64,000 nucleotides of DNA from Qipengyuania marisflavi (GTDB lineage: Bacteria > Pseudomonadota > Alphaproteobacteria > Sphingomonadales > Sphingomonadaceae). How positions within the stretch are numbered: the first letter of the stretch is position 1; every line of letters begins with the position of its first letter. The notes beneath the pieces are model-generated. The model searched no databases, was not told where the DNA came from, and saw only the letters and a program-made list of their open reading frames with translations. The DNA lies in contig NZ_VCAO01000003.1 in NCBI RefSeq assembly GCF_005884405.1, forward strand, positions 248,001 to 312,000, given 5' to 3'. Position numbers and translations under genes: made by a program. Of the stretch, positions 8,905 through 16,487 are shown in pieces.

Positions 8905-9303
8905 TCAATCCTGCACGGCGATGCTCAGGATCGCGGCGCGCGCGATGTGAAATTCGCGCCACAGCGTCAGCGCCGCCGCTGTGGTGTCGCGGCCGTCCGC
9001 TGTCAGCGCCAGCAAGGCGCGCAGGCCCGGCTGCATCACTGCGGCCAGATCGTCGATCCCACGTGCAACCATTTCATAATGCCAGCCGCCCAACTCCGCC
9101 GCCCGCAGCGGCAAGGATTGCACCGAATAGTCTGTATCCTCGCGGCTGAGCTGCGCCAGATGGCCAACCGCCGCCGCCGCTTCGTGAACCGCATCCCATT
9201 GACTGGCCAGCGCGCCGGCATCCGGGATCGGGTGCGGCCCCGGCTTGGCGGGTGGCAACATCGTCGCTTGCGACAGGTCGAATTCGTGGGACATCGCGCT
9301 CAT
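8905..9303 (-). CDS. Hypothetical protein, alpha-helical, Sphingomonadales-type
   Basis: A 132-aa protein, largely alpha-helical and rich in Ala and Leu (for example HLAQLSREDTDYSVQSLPLR), with no signal peptide or recognised domain. The preferred starts are ATG 9303 or ATG 9294 (MSHEFDLS). The longer open frame up to 9456 runs into the tRNA-Arg gene and lacks codon character, so it is rejected. It lies between mmcB and the tRNA on the opposite strand from the tRNA. No function can be assigned. The gene call rests on coherent composition over 130 codons. Confidence 0.55.
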   Translation of the reverse strand: MSAMSHEFDLSQATMLPPAKPGPHPIPDAGALASQWDAVHEAAAAVGHLAQLSREDTDYSVQSLPLRAAELGGWHYEMVARGIDDLAAVMQPGLRALLALTADGRDTTAAALTLWREFHIARAAILSIAVQD

Positions 9304-9452
9304 GGGCGCAGAGTAACGCAGCCAGACTTGCCAAAACGCTAACGCCCGGCGCGAAAATGTTTGCGCGATCCCCCGCACATTCCCTTGCGCGATTTGCACT
9401 GGCGAGCAGTGGCACGCTTTGCTAAGCGCCCCGCTCGCCGCGAGGCCATGAT

Positions 9453-9530
<78 letters not shown>

Positions 9531-9733
9531 CTTTTCCGCCATTTTTGCCCTATCGCCCGATTTTGCAGTCCGGTGTATCTCCGGTGAAATGGGTAGAACA
9601 TTCGCGAATTTTCGCGTCGCCTAGGTAGCCGCGCGCGCCGAGCGCGCCGCACTAAGTCCGCTCTCGACCCATTTCGAGCGCAGCTCAATGCTGCTATCCT
9701 CGTCGCAATTGAGGTGGTGTTCGGAATGAATCA

Positions 9734-10054
9734 GTGAGCTTGTATCTCAAAACGCGAAAATGGGTTGATGCGCAGTGGAATGTACCGGGCAGTCGTCATC
9801 GTAAGCTGCTTGTAGTCTTGCCGTTCGTGCCAGCGTTGCTGACCCCAATCATCGGTAACTGGTGGTTCTGGCCATCCGTGGTATTTGGCCTTGCGTTCAA
9901 CGCATTCGCTGCGTGGCGTGGCGTGCGCACGATGCGGGCATCGGCGATTAGCACCGATCGTCAATACGATGGCGACGGAAAGTTCAAACTTTCGAAGGAG
10001 TATCACTCAACCGAGAGTGCGACTGCGGCGTCCCGAAGGTCTCGGAAAGGTTAA
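9734..10054 (+). CDS. Small hypothetical membrane protein at island left end
   Basis: A 106-aa open frame with a GTG start (MSLYLKTRK). Two hydrophobic stretches (about residues 24-40 and 45-60, including PIIGNWWFWPSVVFGLAF) suggest two membrane spans, followed by a polar Ser/Arg-rich tail. No recognised family and only a weak upstream ribosome site. It is the first frame inside the island after the tRNA. The Trp-rich hydrophobic pattern supports coding, but the opposite strand also has an open frame, so confidence is moderate. Confidence 0.4.
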   Translation: MSLYLKTRKWVDAQWNVPGSRHRKLLVVLPFVPALLTPIIGNWWFWPSVVFGLAFNAFAAWRGVRTMRASAISTDRQYDGDGKFKLSKEYHSTESATAASRRSRKG

Positions 10055-10125
10055 CCACCCCGCTGCCCGGAAGGCTCGCGAGCTACGCAGCCGTAATCTA
10101 CGTCCGCTTCCCACCACAGGACCGG

Positions 10126-11376
10126 TCATCCGCCTTCCATTTTCGTGGCGGCGAATGCCAACGGAGCCAGCGAAATAATCTCGTCAATGATCTCTTCGGT
10201 GACCTTCAGCGCTAGTGGGAAATCGCCTGGCGTATCGATGCCGTAGAGGTCCGATGGGTCCGGACGGTGATGGCCCAGCATATACTTGCCTTCGATCCAT
10301 GCGGTGCGGCCAAGGCGATCGCGGCCCAGCTGTGCCATGGACCGGCGGATCAGTTTCAATCCGGCCTCACGATCACCCGGGAGGCCGAGCGCGTCCTGCA
10401 TTGCTTCGAACGCCTTCCGGACCGAAGCCACGGTTACGAAGAAGCCGTCGGTATCGTCCAACAGCGGTGCCACCTGACGGGCAATCGGAACCGTTGGACG
10501 ATACTTGCGGGTCTGAGTGCGGCCCCGAGGATTGAGATTGAGCAACCGGCGCTTCGACTGCCACTGACCACGCTTACTGCTTGTCGATACGTCATGCGCT
10601 GCATCCGGGCGCGCCCACGTGGCTACGCTGATCTGGAGAAAGCGTAAAAGGTTACGACGGTCCGCGACTCGTTTCGCAAAGGTCTTGTCGCTTTCTCCAT
10701 CCTTTCTGGGCGGCTCAGTGCAATAGCGGAACATATCAGCGAGCTCGGACACCGCCGCACGGTAGGTCGGAGTATGGCTTACCTCGGTGTGCTTCTTCGG
10801 TTTGAACTGGGCACCCTTTCGAATGTGCTCTTGCTTCTTTGCGTAATTGATCGCCGCCGCCAGCTGCCTGACACTCGCTTCGACAGTGCCGGGAGCACGT
10901 TCCCGTGTCGAACCGTTGCCCTCCTCGACAGGGATCAAGATATTCCATTCGCGGAAGTCCTCGATCCATTCTTCGTCCACCTCGTTACAGAGCGTTGCCA
11001 AGGAGTCGTTCTGCGTGAGATAATCCAGCACATGAGCGATCCGTGGCCGTATGGAGCTGATGCTTGGTTTGCTGTTTTTGGCAGCCAAGTATGCTTCGAT
11101 GGCTTCGGTGAGCAGATAACTGTCGTCGGTCGTGATGGGTTGGCCACAAGCATAACATACGGCCCGCCCTTTTTCGTTTGCTAGGTAAAGCGCGTCGAGC
11201 TGCAGTTCAGCTACTTCAACATCCGCCGTGCCCGTCGACTTGCTGCGTTGACGTCCCGCGGCTCCGTCATACCAGACGATCTGGAGGTAGGGGGATCGGA
11301 GGGTGCCGTTGCGCTTCCGATCGTAGACGAGCTTATAGTCTCCCCGCTCGTAGAGGGGCTTATCCGTTTTGCGCAT
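10126..11376 (-). CDS. Divergent tyrosine recombinase-like protein
   Basis: A 416-aa protein with an N-terminal DNA-binding part containing a CYACG fragment, a central helical region, and a C-terminal half laid out like a tyrosine recombinase. Candidate catalytic residues are an early Arg (ATWARPDAAH), a Lys/Arg strand (KYRPTVPIARQV), an Arg in IRRSMAQLGRDRLG, a His in MLGHHRPDPSD and a Tyr in LYGID. The boxes are degenerate compared with phage integrases. The ATG at 11376 has an AGAGG Shine-Dalgarno 5 nt upstream and is preferred to 11499. It lies near the tRNA, the usual place for an island integrase. It may be a second recombinase or an excision accessory; activity is uncertain. Confidence 0.6.
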   Translation of the reverse strand: MRKTDKPLYERGDYKLVYDRKRNGTLRSPYLQIVWYDGAAGRQRSKSTGTADVEVAELQLDALYLANEKGRAVCYACGQPITTDDSYLLTEAIEAYLAAKNSKPSISSIRPRIAHVLDYLTQNDSLATLCNEVDEEWIEDFREWNILIPVEEGNGSTRERAPGTVEASVRQLAAAINYAKKQEHIRKGAQFKPKKHTEVSHTPTYRAAVSELADMFRYCTEPPRKDGESDKTFAKRVADRRNLLRFLQISVATWARPDAAHDVSTSSKRGQWQSKRRLLNLNPRGRTQTRKYRPTVPIARQVAPLLDDTDGFFVTVASVRKAFEAMQDALGLPGDREAGLKLIRRSMAQLGRDRLGRTAWIEGKYMLGHHRPDPSDLYGIDTPGDFPLALKVTEEIIDEIISLAPLAFAATKMEGG

Positions 11377-11531
11377 TCTAACCTCTGTTGTTTCGCGGCC
11401 TCGGCCTGGATGAGTTCGCCGACGCCAATCTCGTTGAGCCGGTCGAGCGCGACGGAATCGAGCCGAAGCCCTTTTCCCTTCTCGCTGTTTCTCGACCACT
11501 TCCGGGCGATCTCACTCAAAGACTGCTCCAC
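11211..11531 (-). CDS. Small ORF overlapping the recombinase start
   Basis: A 106-aa frame beginning at GTG 11531 behind a strong AAGGAG ribosome site (6-nt spacing), so translation very probably starts here. The first 55 residues look like a real charged helical peptide (for example LDRLNEIGVGELIQAEAAKQ). The rest is Ser/Thr/Arg low complexity and overlaps the recombinase in another frame by 166 nt. Either this is a short upstream protein with an overlong tail, or a frameshift near 11376 separated the recombinase from its original N-terminus. It diverges from the tandem-XRE gene, sharing a 67-nt intergenic region. Confidence 0.35.
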   Translation of the reverse strand: MEQSLSEIARKWSRNSEKGKGLRLDSVALDRLNEIGVGELIQAEAAKQQRLECAKRISPSTSGETISSSTIGSATAPSDPPTSRSSGMTEPRDVNAASRRARRMLK

Positions 11532-11598
11532 GCTTCGCTCCTTTCCATTCGCACGGCATGCCGTTGCGCTTGGTTTTTAGGATTGATTAGGATTAGGC

Positions 11599-12177
11599 GT
11601 GCAAACTCGGACCATGCCGAAGAAAGGCCCACCCCGTTTCGCTCGTCGATCTCTTGATAAATCTGTTGGCTGTCGCGTCCGGAAGCACCGTGAAGCTTCA
11701 GGAATCAGCCGAAATGACCTAGCGGGTGACGCGGCTATTGCCCCCCACACGCTAGCGAGGATTGAGCGAGGCCATCAGCTGCCAACGGAAGACACGCTCC
11801 GTCGTATAGCAGGTGTCTTGAGAGTGTCGGTTGGTCTGCTAGCACCCAATTGGGCAGCCGATGATCGCGAACGGATCGTGTTGGGCACAGAGCATCTGGG
11901 TTTGGGGCTGCGTCAGATTAGGGTTGGAAGGTCTATCACTCTGACAGAAGCTGCCCGCGCTGCGGGCGTGAGTATTAGCACGTTCTCGAGATTCGAGAGG
12001 GGACTTCATGGGGAGGGGGAACTAGCAAAGCTGTATAAAGCCGAAGGTAGGATGACCGAGCGCCTGACGCTTGTTTCTGACCCGCTGGCGAAGTTGCTCG
12101 GCTACCGGTCTGCGGCTGATTTAACCGACGCATGCGAATGGATTGAGTTAGGTCAGGCCTCGGTCCCAAGCGAATGA
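11599..12177 (+). CDS. Tandem helix-turn-helix (XRE-type) transcriptional regulator
   Basis: A 192-aa protein with two Cro/CI-type HTH units in one chain. The first is at about residues 22-80 (VRKHREASGISRNDLAGDAA, then LARIERGHQLPTEDTLRRIA). The second is at about 103-150 (LRQIRVGRSITLTEAARAAG, then STFSRFERG). A double HTH could bind two half-sites as a monomer. GTG 11599 has AGGA six nt upstream; ATG 11614 is an alternative start. It is divergent from the recombinase operon, so control of that operon is likely but inferred. No visible ligand or protease domain. Confidence 0.72.
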   Translation: MQTRTMPKKGPPRFARRSLDKSVGCRVRKHREASGISRNDLAGDAAIAPHTLARIERGHQLPTEDTLRRIAGVLRVSVGLLAPNWAADDRERIVLGTEHLGLGLRQIRVGRSITLTEAARAAGVSISTFSRFERGLHGEGELAKLYKAEGRMTERLTLVSDPLAKLLGYRSAADLTDACEWIELGQASVPSE

Positions 12178-12371
12178 CCGCTAAGCGCCCCAATCCCGGT
12201 CATTCGGTCCTGCCATCTCGCATCCCGAAAGCCGCCATTTTAAAGGTGAAATAAGCCAGACACGTTTGGGACGAACAGCGAGGTCCTATTGTAAGCTTGC
12301 CTTGGTGCCTCTCCCTAGCTCATCGCGCAGAACGGCTCGACATGGCACTGGCCGCCTGACGTCGTGCGCTT

Positions 12372-13415
12372 CTAGGCAGTCTCTCTCGCGATAAGCGCAG
12401 GCGGCATCACGATACTTTCGGTGTCCTCGTCGGCCACGCGGCGCAGCAGGAGGTCGATCATGGCGCGAGCACCGACCGCGATGTCCTGCCGGACAGTGGT
12501 GAGTGCCGGCGTGGTTTGTCGGGCGATCGGGAGGTCATCGAACCCGACTAGCTTCATCTGTTTGGGCACATCGATGCCGAGCTGGCGCAACTCGCCTATG
12601 CAGGCGAGCGCCAGCAGGTCGGTGGCGGCGAACAACCCATCGAAGCGCCCCTTGGCTTTACGCATCAGCGCAGCGATCTCCGATGTCATGCCCGAGGTCG
12701 CGAGGTGCGCCGGCATCTCGGCGAGGTCGAGGCCGAACGCTTGCGCTACATGCCGAGCTCCGGCGAAGCGGGCGGCGAACTCGGGCGCATTTGTGTCGCC
12801 CACGAATGCAAGTCGTGTGGCGCCTGCGGCGATCAGCCGCTCCATGGCGAGCTTGCCGCCGAGCAGGTTGTCGGTCCCCACCACGCAGTGGCGCTGGCCC
12901 TCGCGGTGCTGGCCCCAAACGACCATCGGACGGTAGCGCTCGGCGATCTCCTCCAGCCGGTCGAACTGGTCCGACTGTCCGACCACGATAACACCGTCGA
13001 TCATCCCCGATCCGATGAAGGGATCGAGCCAGTCCTCGTCCGCCGCAGGCACGACGCGGCGCAGCATGAGGTCGTATCCGCGCGCTGTCAGTTCGTCCGC
13101 CAAGTGGCCCAGCAGGGTGAGGAAGAACGTGTCCGAGACCTGTTGCTTCTGTTCGTGCCCCAGCGGGATGATGACGCCGATAACGCCGGTCTTCTGACGG
13201 CGCAGACGGCTCGCCATCTGGTTGGGGCGGAAGCCGTGCTCTCGCGCGATCGCCTCGATCTTCTCACGCGTCTTGGCATTAACGAGGCTCTTGCCCGCCA
13301 GCGCGCGAGAGACGGTGCCGGGCGAGACGCCGGCGAGCTTCGCCAGATCGGTGATGGTGCGCACGCGGTTTGATTCGACCTGGGCATCGTCGATTGGAGA
13401 TCTCGCGTCGCACAT
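12372..13415 (-). CDS. LacI-family transcriptional regulator
   Basis: A 347-aa protein of normal LacI/GalR length. The N-terminal HTH is clear (ITDLAKLAGVSPGTVSRALA), followed by the hinge helix and a periplasmic-binding-like effector domain (GVIGVIIPLGHEQ, LVGFDDLPIARQTTPALTTV). The family usually senses sugars or nucleosides and represses catabolic or uptake genes. ATG 13415 is chosen because upstream codons add a non-homologous tail. No sugar genes lie nearby. Its only divergent neighbour is the double-glycine peptide operon, with a palindrome at 13538-13553 near that operon's predicted start, suggesting it may control that operon (inference). Confidence 0.88.
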   Translation of the reverse strand: MCDARSPIDDAQVESNRVRTITDLAKLAGVSPGTVSRALAGKSLVNAKTREKIEAIAREHGFRPNQMASRLRRQKTGVIGVIIPLGHEQKQQVSDTFFLTLLGHLADELTARGYDLMLRRVVPAADEDWLDPFIGSGMIDGVIVVGQSDQFDRLEEIAERYRPMVVWGQHREGQRHCVVGTDNLLGGKLAMERLIAAGATRLAFVGDTNAPEFAARFAGARHVAQAFGLDLAEMPAHLATSGMTSEIAALMRKAKGRFDGLFAATDLLALACIGELRQLGIDVPKQMKLVGFDDLPIARQTTPALTTVRQDIAVGARAMIDLLLRRVADEDTESIVMPPALIARETA

Positions 13416-13504
13416 CTCATCGGTGAATGTGTGGCCATATGCAGGCTCTATGAATGCCGACAAGCACGACTTGCTTTTCGACCTACGAGCCGCCTGCTTT
13501 GGGC

Positions 13505-13532
13505 TTGACAACCATGTGGGCAATCTTATCGT
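13505..13532 (+). promoter_or_regulatory. Putative sigma-70-type promoter of the double-glycine peptide operon
   Basis: A perfect TTGACA -35 at 13505-13510 is followed 16 nt later by TATCGT (13527-13532, 4/6 match to TATAAT). The predicted start is near 13539, giving a leader of about 40 nt before the GGGAAGGG ribosome site of the peptide gene. Based on consensus only. Confidence 0.5.
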
Positions 13533-13537
13533 CGCCG

Positions 13538-13553
13538 TGTCGAAGAATCGACA
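13538..13553. promoter_or_regulatory. 16-bp palindrome at predicted transcription start (candidate operator)
   Basis: TGTCGA-AGAA-TCGACA is a perfect inverted repeat with a 4-nt centre, lying exactly at the predicted transcription start between the LacI-type gene and the peptide gene. Its position is ideal for a repressor. The divergent LacI-family protein is the natural candidate, though its centre is not the classical CG of LacI operators. It could instead fold as a small 5' leader hairpin. Confidence 0.45.
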
Positions 13554-13579
13554 TCACATCTATTTGGGAAGGGAACGCT

Positions 13580-13837
13580 ATGAGCTATATGACCAATACC
13601 GAATTTGCGCCAGCTGGTGGAATTCAAGAGCTGAGCTTCGACGAGGTAGGCCTTGTAGCTGGCGGCCCATTGCCTGCTCTGTTAGTTCCTGTGGTCGTCG
13701 CGGTCGTTGCGGGCGCTGCGGGGTATGTTACGGCCAGATCCACAGATGATTGCGTGACGACGACCACGACGCGAACGTCCACGAACGCCGCTGGGGAAAC
13801 TGTTACCAGAACCACAACTAGAACTACGTGTTCGTAA
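13580..13837 (+). CDS. Double-glycine leader, bacteriocin-like precursor peptide
   Basis: An 85-aa peptide starting at ATG 13580 behind a GGGAAGGG ribosome site; the longer frame from 13454 is discarded. Residues 1-29 form a leader ending ELSFDEVGLVAGG, the signature of double-glycine leaders cut by C39 peptidase ABC exporters. The predicted 56-aa core begins PLPALLVPVVV, a 20-residue hydrophobic segment with Gly/Ala. It ends in a Thr-rich tail bounded by two Cys (DDC at about residue 58, TTCS at the end) with a central NAAGE turn. This fits class II microcin/bacteriocin architecture. No exporter is present in the island, so export would use a distant transporter. Antibacterial activity is inference. 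Confidence 0.65.
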   Translation: MSYMTNTEFAPAGGIQELSFDEVGLVAGGPLPALLVPVVVAVVAGAAGYVTARSTDDCVTTTTTRTSTNAAGETVTRTTTRTTCS

Positions 13838-13842
13838 ATTAA

Positions 13843-14025
13843 ATGACTGATTCTGCGTTTAAGTTTGAAACAATTGTAAAAGCAATAGTTTTAACTCTGC
13901 TTGCGTTTGCGAGTTTTTGGCTAGTTTATTATATTGTCTCTGTTAGTGAGACCTGTGAGATAACCAAGACCGAAACTCCTACCGCTAGTGGAAGTATTGC
14001 GACTACGGTCTCTATTTGCAATTAG
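13843..14025 (+). CDS. Small membrane protein with Cys-bounded Thr-rich tail (immunity protein or second peptide)
   Basis: A 60-aa protein starting 5 nt after the peptide gene, with no separate ribosome site and so probably translationally coupled. Residues 12-32 form one membrane span (AIVLTLLAFASFWLVYYIV). The outer tail runs SETC, about 20 Thr/Ser-rich residues with a TASGS turn, then CN at the end. This copies the layout of the preceding peptide's core: hydrophobic helix, Cys, Thr-alternating strand, small-residue turn, strand, Cys, one residue, stop. It has no double-glycine leader. A membrane immunity protein or a two-peptide partner are the main options. The coding region is markedly AT-rich. 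Confidence 0.55.
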   Translation: MTDSAFKFETIVKAIVLTLLAFASFWLVYYIVSVSETCEITKTETPTASGSIATTVSICN

Positions 14026-14035
14026 GGCAACTTAA

Positions 14036-14058
14036 GGGACCTATATACCTAACTAGCC
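14036..14058 (+). repeat. Left terminal inverted repeat of the IS1595-type transposon
   Basis: 23 bp, a perfect inverse match to 16999-17021. The inner 12 bp (14047-14058, ACCTAACTAGCC) recur inverted at 14088-14099, just before the transposase start. Confidence 0.93.
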
Positions 14059-14099
14059 AGATTTAGCTTGACCTAGCCGCCCATTGTGGCTAGTTAGGT
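14047..14099 (+). promoter_or_regulatory. Terminal hairpin that can mask the transposase ribosome site
   Basis: ACCTAACTAGCC (14047-14058) pairs perfectly with GGCTAGTTAGGT (14088-14099). The 3' arm contains the only purine-rich ribosome-binding candidate (TTAGG) before ATG 14103. Transcripts entering from outside the element would fold and block initiation. Transcripts starting inside the loop would not. This is a known logic for limiting read-through expression of transposases; here it is inferred from the sequence. Confidence 0.55.
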
Positions 14100-14102
14100 T
14101 TC

Positions 14103-15047
14103 ATGAGCAACGCAAAAGACAAACCCGAAACCATCAGCCTCTACCAGTTTTTTGCGCGCATTCCTGATGAGGAAGCGGCTCGCAAGTATTTCGAAAACAA
14201 CCGCTGGGGCGACGAAGCCTGTTGCGGTCACTGTGGCAGCACGAACGTTGCTGTGATCGAAAACCAGAAGCCAATGCCTTATCGCTGCCGCGATTGCCGG
14301 AAGCATTTCAGCGTCCGCACAGGCACAGTCTTGGCTGAGAGCCGCCTTGGCCTCCACAAGTGGCTCATGGCGATCTACATGATGACAACGGCCCGCAAGG
14401 GCATCCCCTCTACCCAGATGGCCCGCGAACTCGGCATTACCCAAAAGTCCGCATGGTTCCTTGCGCAGCGCATCCGTGAAACTTGGCTTTCAGGCCGCGA
14501 TGAAGGCCCTATGGGCGATGATGTGCAGGTTGATGAGACTTACATCGGTGGCAAAGAGCGCAACAAGCACGCTTCCAAGAAGCTTCGCGCTGGTCGCGGC
14601 CCCGTCGGCAAGGTTGCAGTTCTCGGCATCCGCGACGAGAACGCGCAGGTCCGCGCCACTCCCATTGCTGATACGTCGGCACCGACCCTCAATGGCTATA
14701 TCAAGGCGAATGTCGAACAGGGCGCTTTCGTGACCACTGACGAGCATGGCGGCTATCAGGGCCTCCGCTCGGAAGGCTACCGCCACTTCACCGTGAACCA
14801 CTCCGCTGGCGAATACGTCCGCGATATGTGTATCCACACCAATGGCATCGAAAGCTTCTGGGCGCTACTCAAGCGCGGCCACTACGGTATCTACCACTTC
14901 ATGAGCCAGAAGCACTTGCACCGCTACGTGAACGAATTTGCATTCCGCCAGAACACTGCGCAGGATGGCACCATGCTTTTCATCGACAAGACGATTGCCC
15001 GCATGGTCGGCAAGCGCCTCACCTACAAGGGCCTCATCAATGCCTGA
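14103..15047 (+). CDS. IS1595 family (ISXO2-like) transposase
   Basis: A 314-aa transposase. The N-terminal zinc ribbon is CGHC and CRDC (about residues 39-42 and 60-63). The DDE-type catalytic region has VDETYIGGK, TTDEHGGY and NGIESFWALLKRGHYG, the ISXO2 pattern with a late Asn/Glu. The length is normal and the frame intact. It is the only transposase in the element. The stop overlaps the ATG of the P63C gene (ATGCCTGA), coupling the passenger to transposase translation. Its start is probably controlled by the hairpin just upstream. Confidence 0.93.
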   Translation: MSNAKDKPETISLYQFFARIPDEEAARKYFENNRWGDEACCGHCGSTNVAVIENQKPMPYRCRDCRKHFSVRTGTVLAESRLGLHKWLMAIYMMTTARKGIPSTQMARELGITQKSAWFLAQRIRETWLSGRDEGPMGDDVQVDETYIGGKERNKHASKKLRAGRGPVGKVAVLGIRDENAQVRATPIADTSAPTLNGYIKANVEQGAFVTTDEHGGYQGLRSEGYRHFTVNHSAGEYVRDMCIHTNGIESFWALLKRGHYGIYHFMSQKHLHRYVNEFAFRQNTAQDGTMLFIDKTIARMVGKRLTYKGLINA

Positions 15048-16065
15048 CAACAAAAAGACAATCGAACCCCTCGACGCTGGCTTTGACGAAGTGGCTCGAA
15101 AGATGATATCCCCCGCCACCCCTTTAATTAACAAAAACAAAGCTTTAGAAACAGTTTCCGGCCAATCGCCAGCCACCCCCAAACAGCTTAAATTGGACCT
15201 TGGGATTGAGGTCGAGCGCGTCGTTGGCGGCATCGAAATGGGCGTGCTTGAGAATGGAATTCCATATCTCACGCAGCGCGGTCTCGCAGAAATGACGGGA
15301 GCAGCGCGACGCAGTATCCAAGAGATCACTGAGGAATGGCAAGAGGCCCAGACGACAGACGTTTGGCGGGGCCGGATGCTCTACTTCCGCGACTACCTTT
15401 CAAAAGCCGATTTCGATGAACCGCGACTTTTTATCGAGATCACGAAAGACGGATCTCCGCACTATGCTTACCCCGACATGGTTTGCATGGCGATGGTGGA
15501 ATACTTCGCATTTGAGGCGCAGCGCACCAACGAGACTGCCATCACCAATTTCCGCAATCTAGCCCGCTACGGCCTCCAAAAGTTCATCTACGACGCGCTT
15601 GGCTACGTTCCCGAAGACCCATGGAAGCTTTTCAACGCCCGCGTGTCGCTACTCAAGGACAGCGTTCCTGCCGGTTATTTCAGTGTGTTCAAAGAGAGCA
15701 CTGGGCTGGTGGTGGACCTCATCAATGCGGGCCTACCAGTGAACCAGCACACCATCCCCGATGGTAGCGTGGGCGGCACCTGGGGGCGACACTGGACCGC
15801 TCAGAACCTTGCGGCAAAGTATGGCGAACGGATCGAATATCCGCATTATTATCCGCCAGAATATCCACAAAGCGCCAGCAATCCGCAAAAGGCAAACGCC
15901 TACCCAAATCAGGCTTGGCCGGAGTTCCAAGATTGGTTTCGTTCGGTTTACCTGCGCACGAAATACCCGCCCTACATTCTCAAGAAAGCCAAGATGCTGT
16001 CGGGCGGAGCCGATGAGGCCCGCCAACTTGCGGCAATGTATGAACAGAAAGCGATTGAAGGCTAA
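15040..16065 (+). CDS. P63C-domain protein, transposon passenger
   Basis: A 341-aa protein starting at ATG 15040, overlapping the transposase stop by 8 nt. An N-terminal KilA-N/HTH-like region (LTQRGLAEMTGAARRSIQEI) is followed by a helical middle (PDMVCMAMVEYFAFEAQRT). The P63C domain follows at about 215-300 (WKLFNARVSLLKDSVPAGYF, then GGTWGRHWTAQNLAAKYG). P63C domains occur in prophage and defence-related proteins with DNA-binding domains. The exact activity is not established. Its coupling to the transposase suggests expression only when transposase is made. The frame is intact. Confidence 0.78.
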   Translation: MPDNKKTIEPLDAGFDEVARKMISPATPLINKNKALETVSGQSPATPKQLKLDLGIEVERVVGGIEMGVLENGIPYLTQRGLAEMTGAARRSIQEITEEWQEAQTTDVWRGRMLYFRDYLSKADFDEPRLFIEITKDGSPHYAYPDMVCMAMVEYFAFEAQRTNETAITNFRNLARYGLQKFIYDALGYVPEDPWKLFNARVSLLKDSVPAGYFSVFKESTGLVVDLINAGLPVNQHTIPDGSVGGTWGRHWTAQNLAAKYGERIEYPHYYPPEYPQSASNPQKANAYPNQAWPEFQDWFRSVYLRTKYPPYILKKAKMLSGGADEARQLAAMYEQKAIEG

Positions 16066-16487
16066 TCCCGTTTGTTTCGAGCACCTACGAAAATTCCGGT
16101 CAATACCATCCCCACCAATCCGATGACCGTTACTGCGGTGCTACCAACCAAAAATTCAAGCACGCTGTCGGGTAGCGAGAACGCAATCCCTGCGAACCCG
16201 TGCATGATGAGCAAAAGCGCGACAATTCCAGCGTAGGCACACATAAAAATGAACGCCTTGTTGGCCATTGGCTCAATCAGGTCGTCCAGAATTTGAATGG
16301 TGCGAACGCGCTTCTGCGTCAGCTCAAGCTCGGCTTGTAATGCATCTTTTTCCGCGCCTACTTGGGATAGCGCGTTACGAAGGGTTTCTTCGCTGACAGC
16401 CGTATCACCCTTTGACATGACAACATCGTTTGGCGCGTTGTCGATATCATCGGGCGTAAGAGGCCGAGTGTCAGGTTCGTCCTGCAA
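16062..16487 (-). CDS. Coiled-coil, two-span membrane protein (possible PanT-like toxin)
   Basis: A 141-aa protein: acidic N-terminus, a coiled coil at about residues 32-66 (EKDALQAELELTQKRVRTIQ), then two membrane spans (about 78-98 and 108-134) and a basic GARNKRD end. No enzyme motif. It overlaps the upstream Panacea gene by 17 nt, so they form one operon, and meets the P63C gene tail to tail. Known PanA antitoxins neutralise many partner types, including small membrane toxins. A toxin role here is inference from that context and topology. Confidence 0.55.
   Translation of the reverse strand: MQDEPDTRPLTPDDIDNAPNDVVMSKGDTAVSEETLRNALSQVGAEKDALQAELELTQKRVRTIQILDDLIEPMANKAFIFMCAYAGIVALLLIMHGFAGIAFSLPDSVLEFLVGSTAVTVIGLVGMVLTGIFVGARNKRD

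Noticed and set aside
13454-13579. Longer N-terminus for the double-glycine peptide
   Set aside because: No ribosome site, and it spoils the compact leader; ATG 13580 has GGGAAGGG upstream and gives a 29-aa leader.
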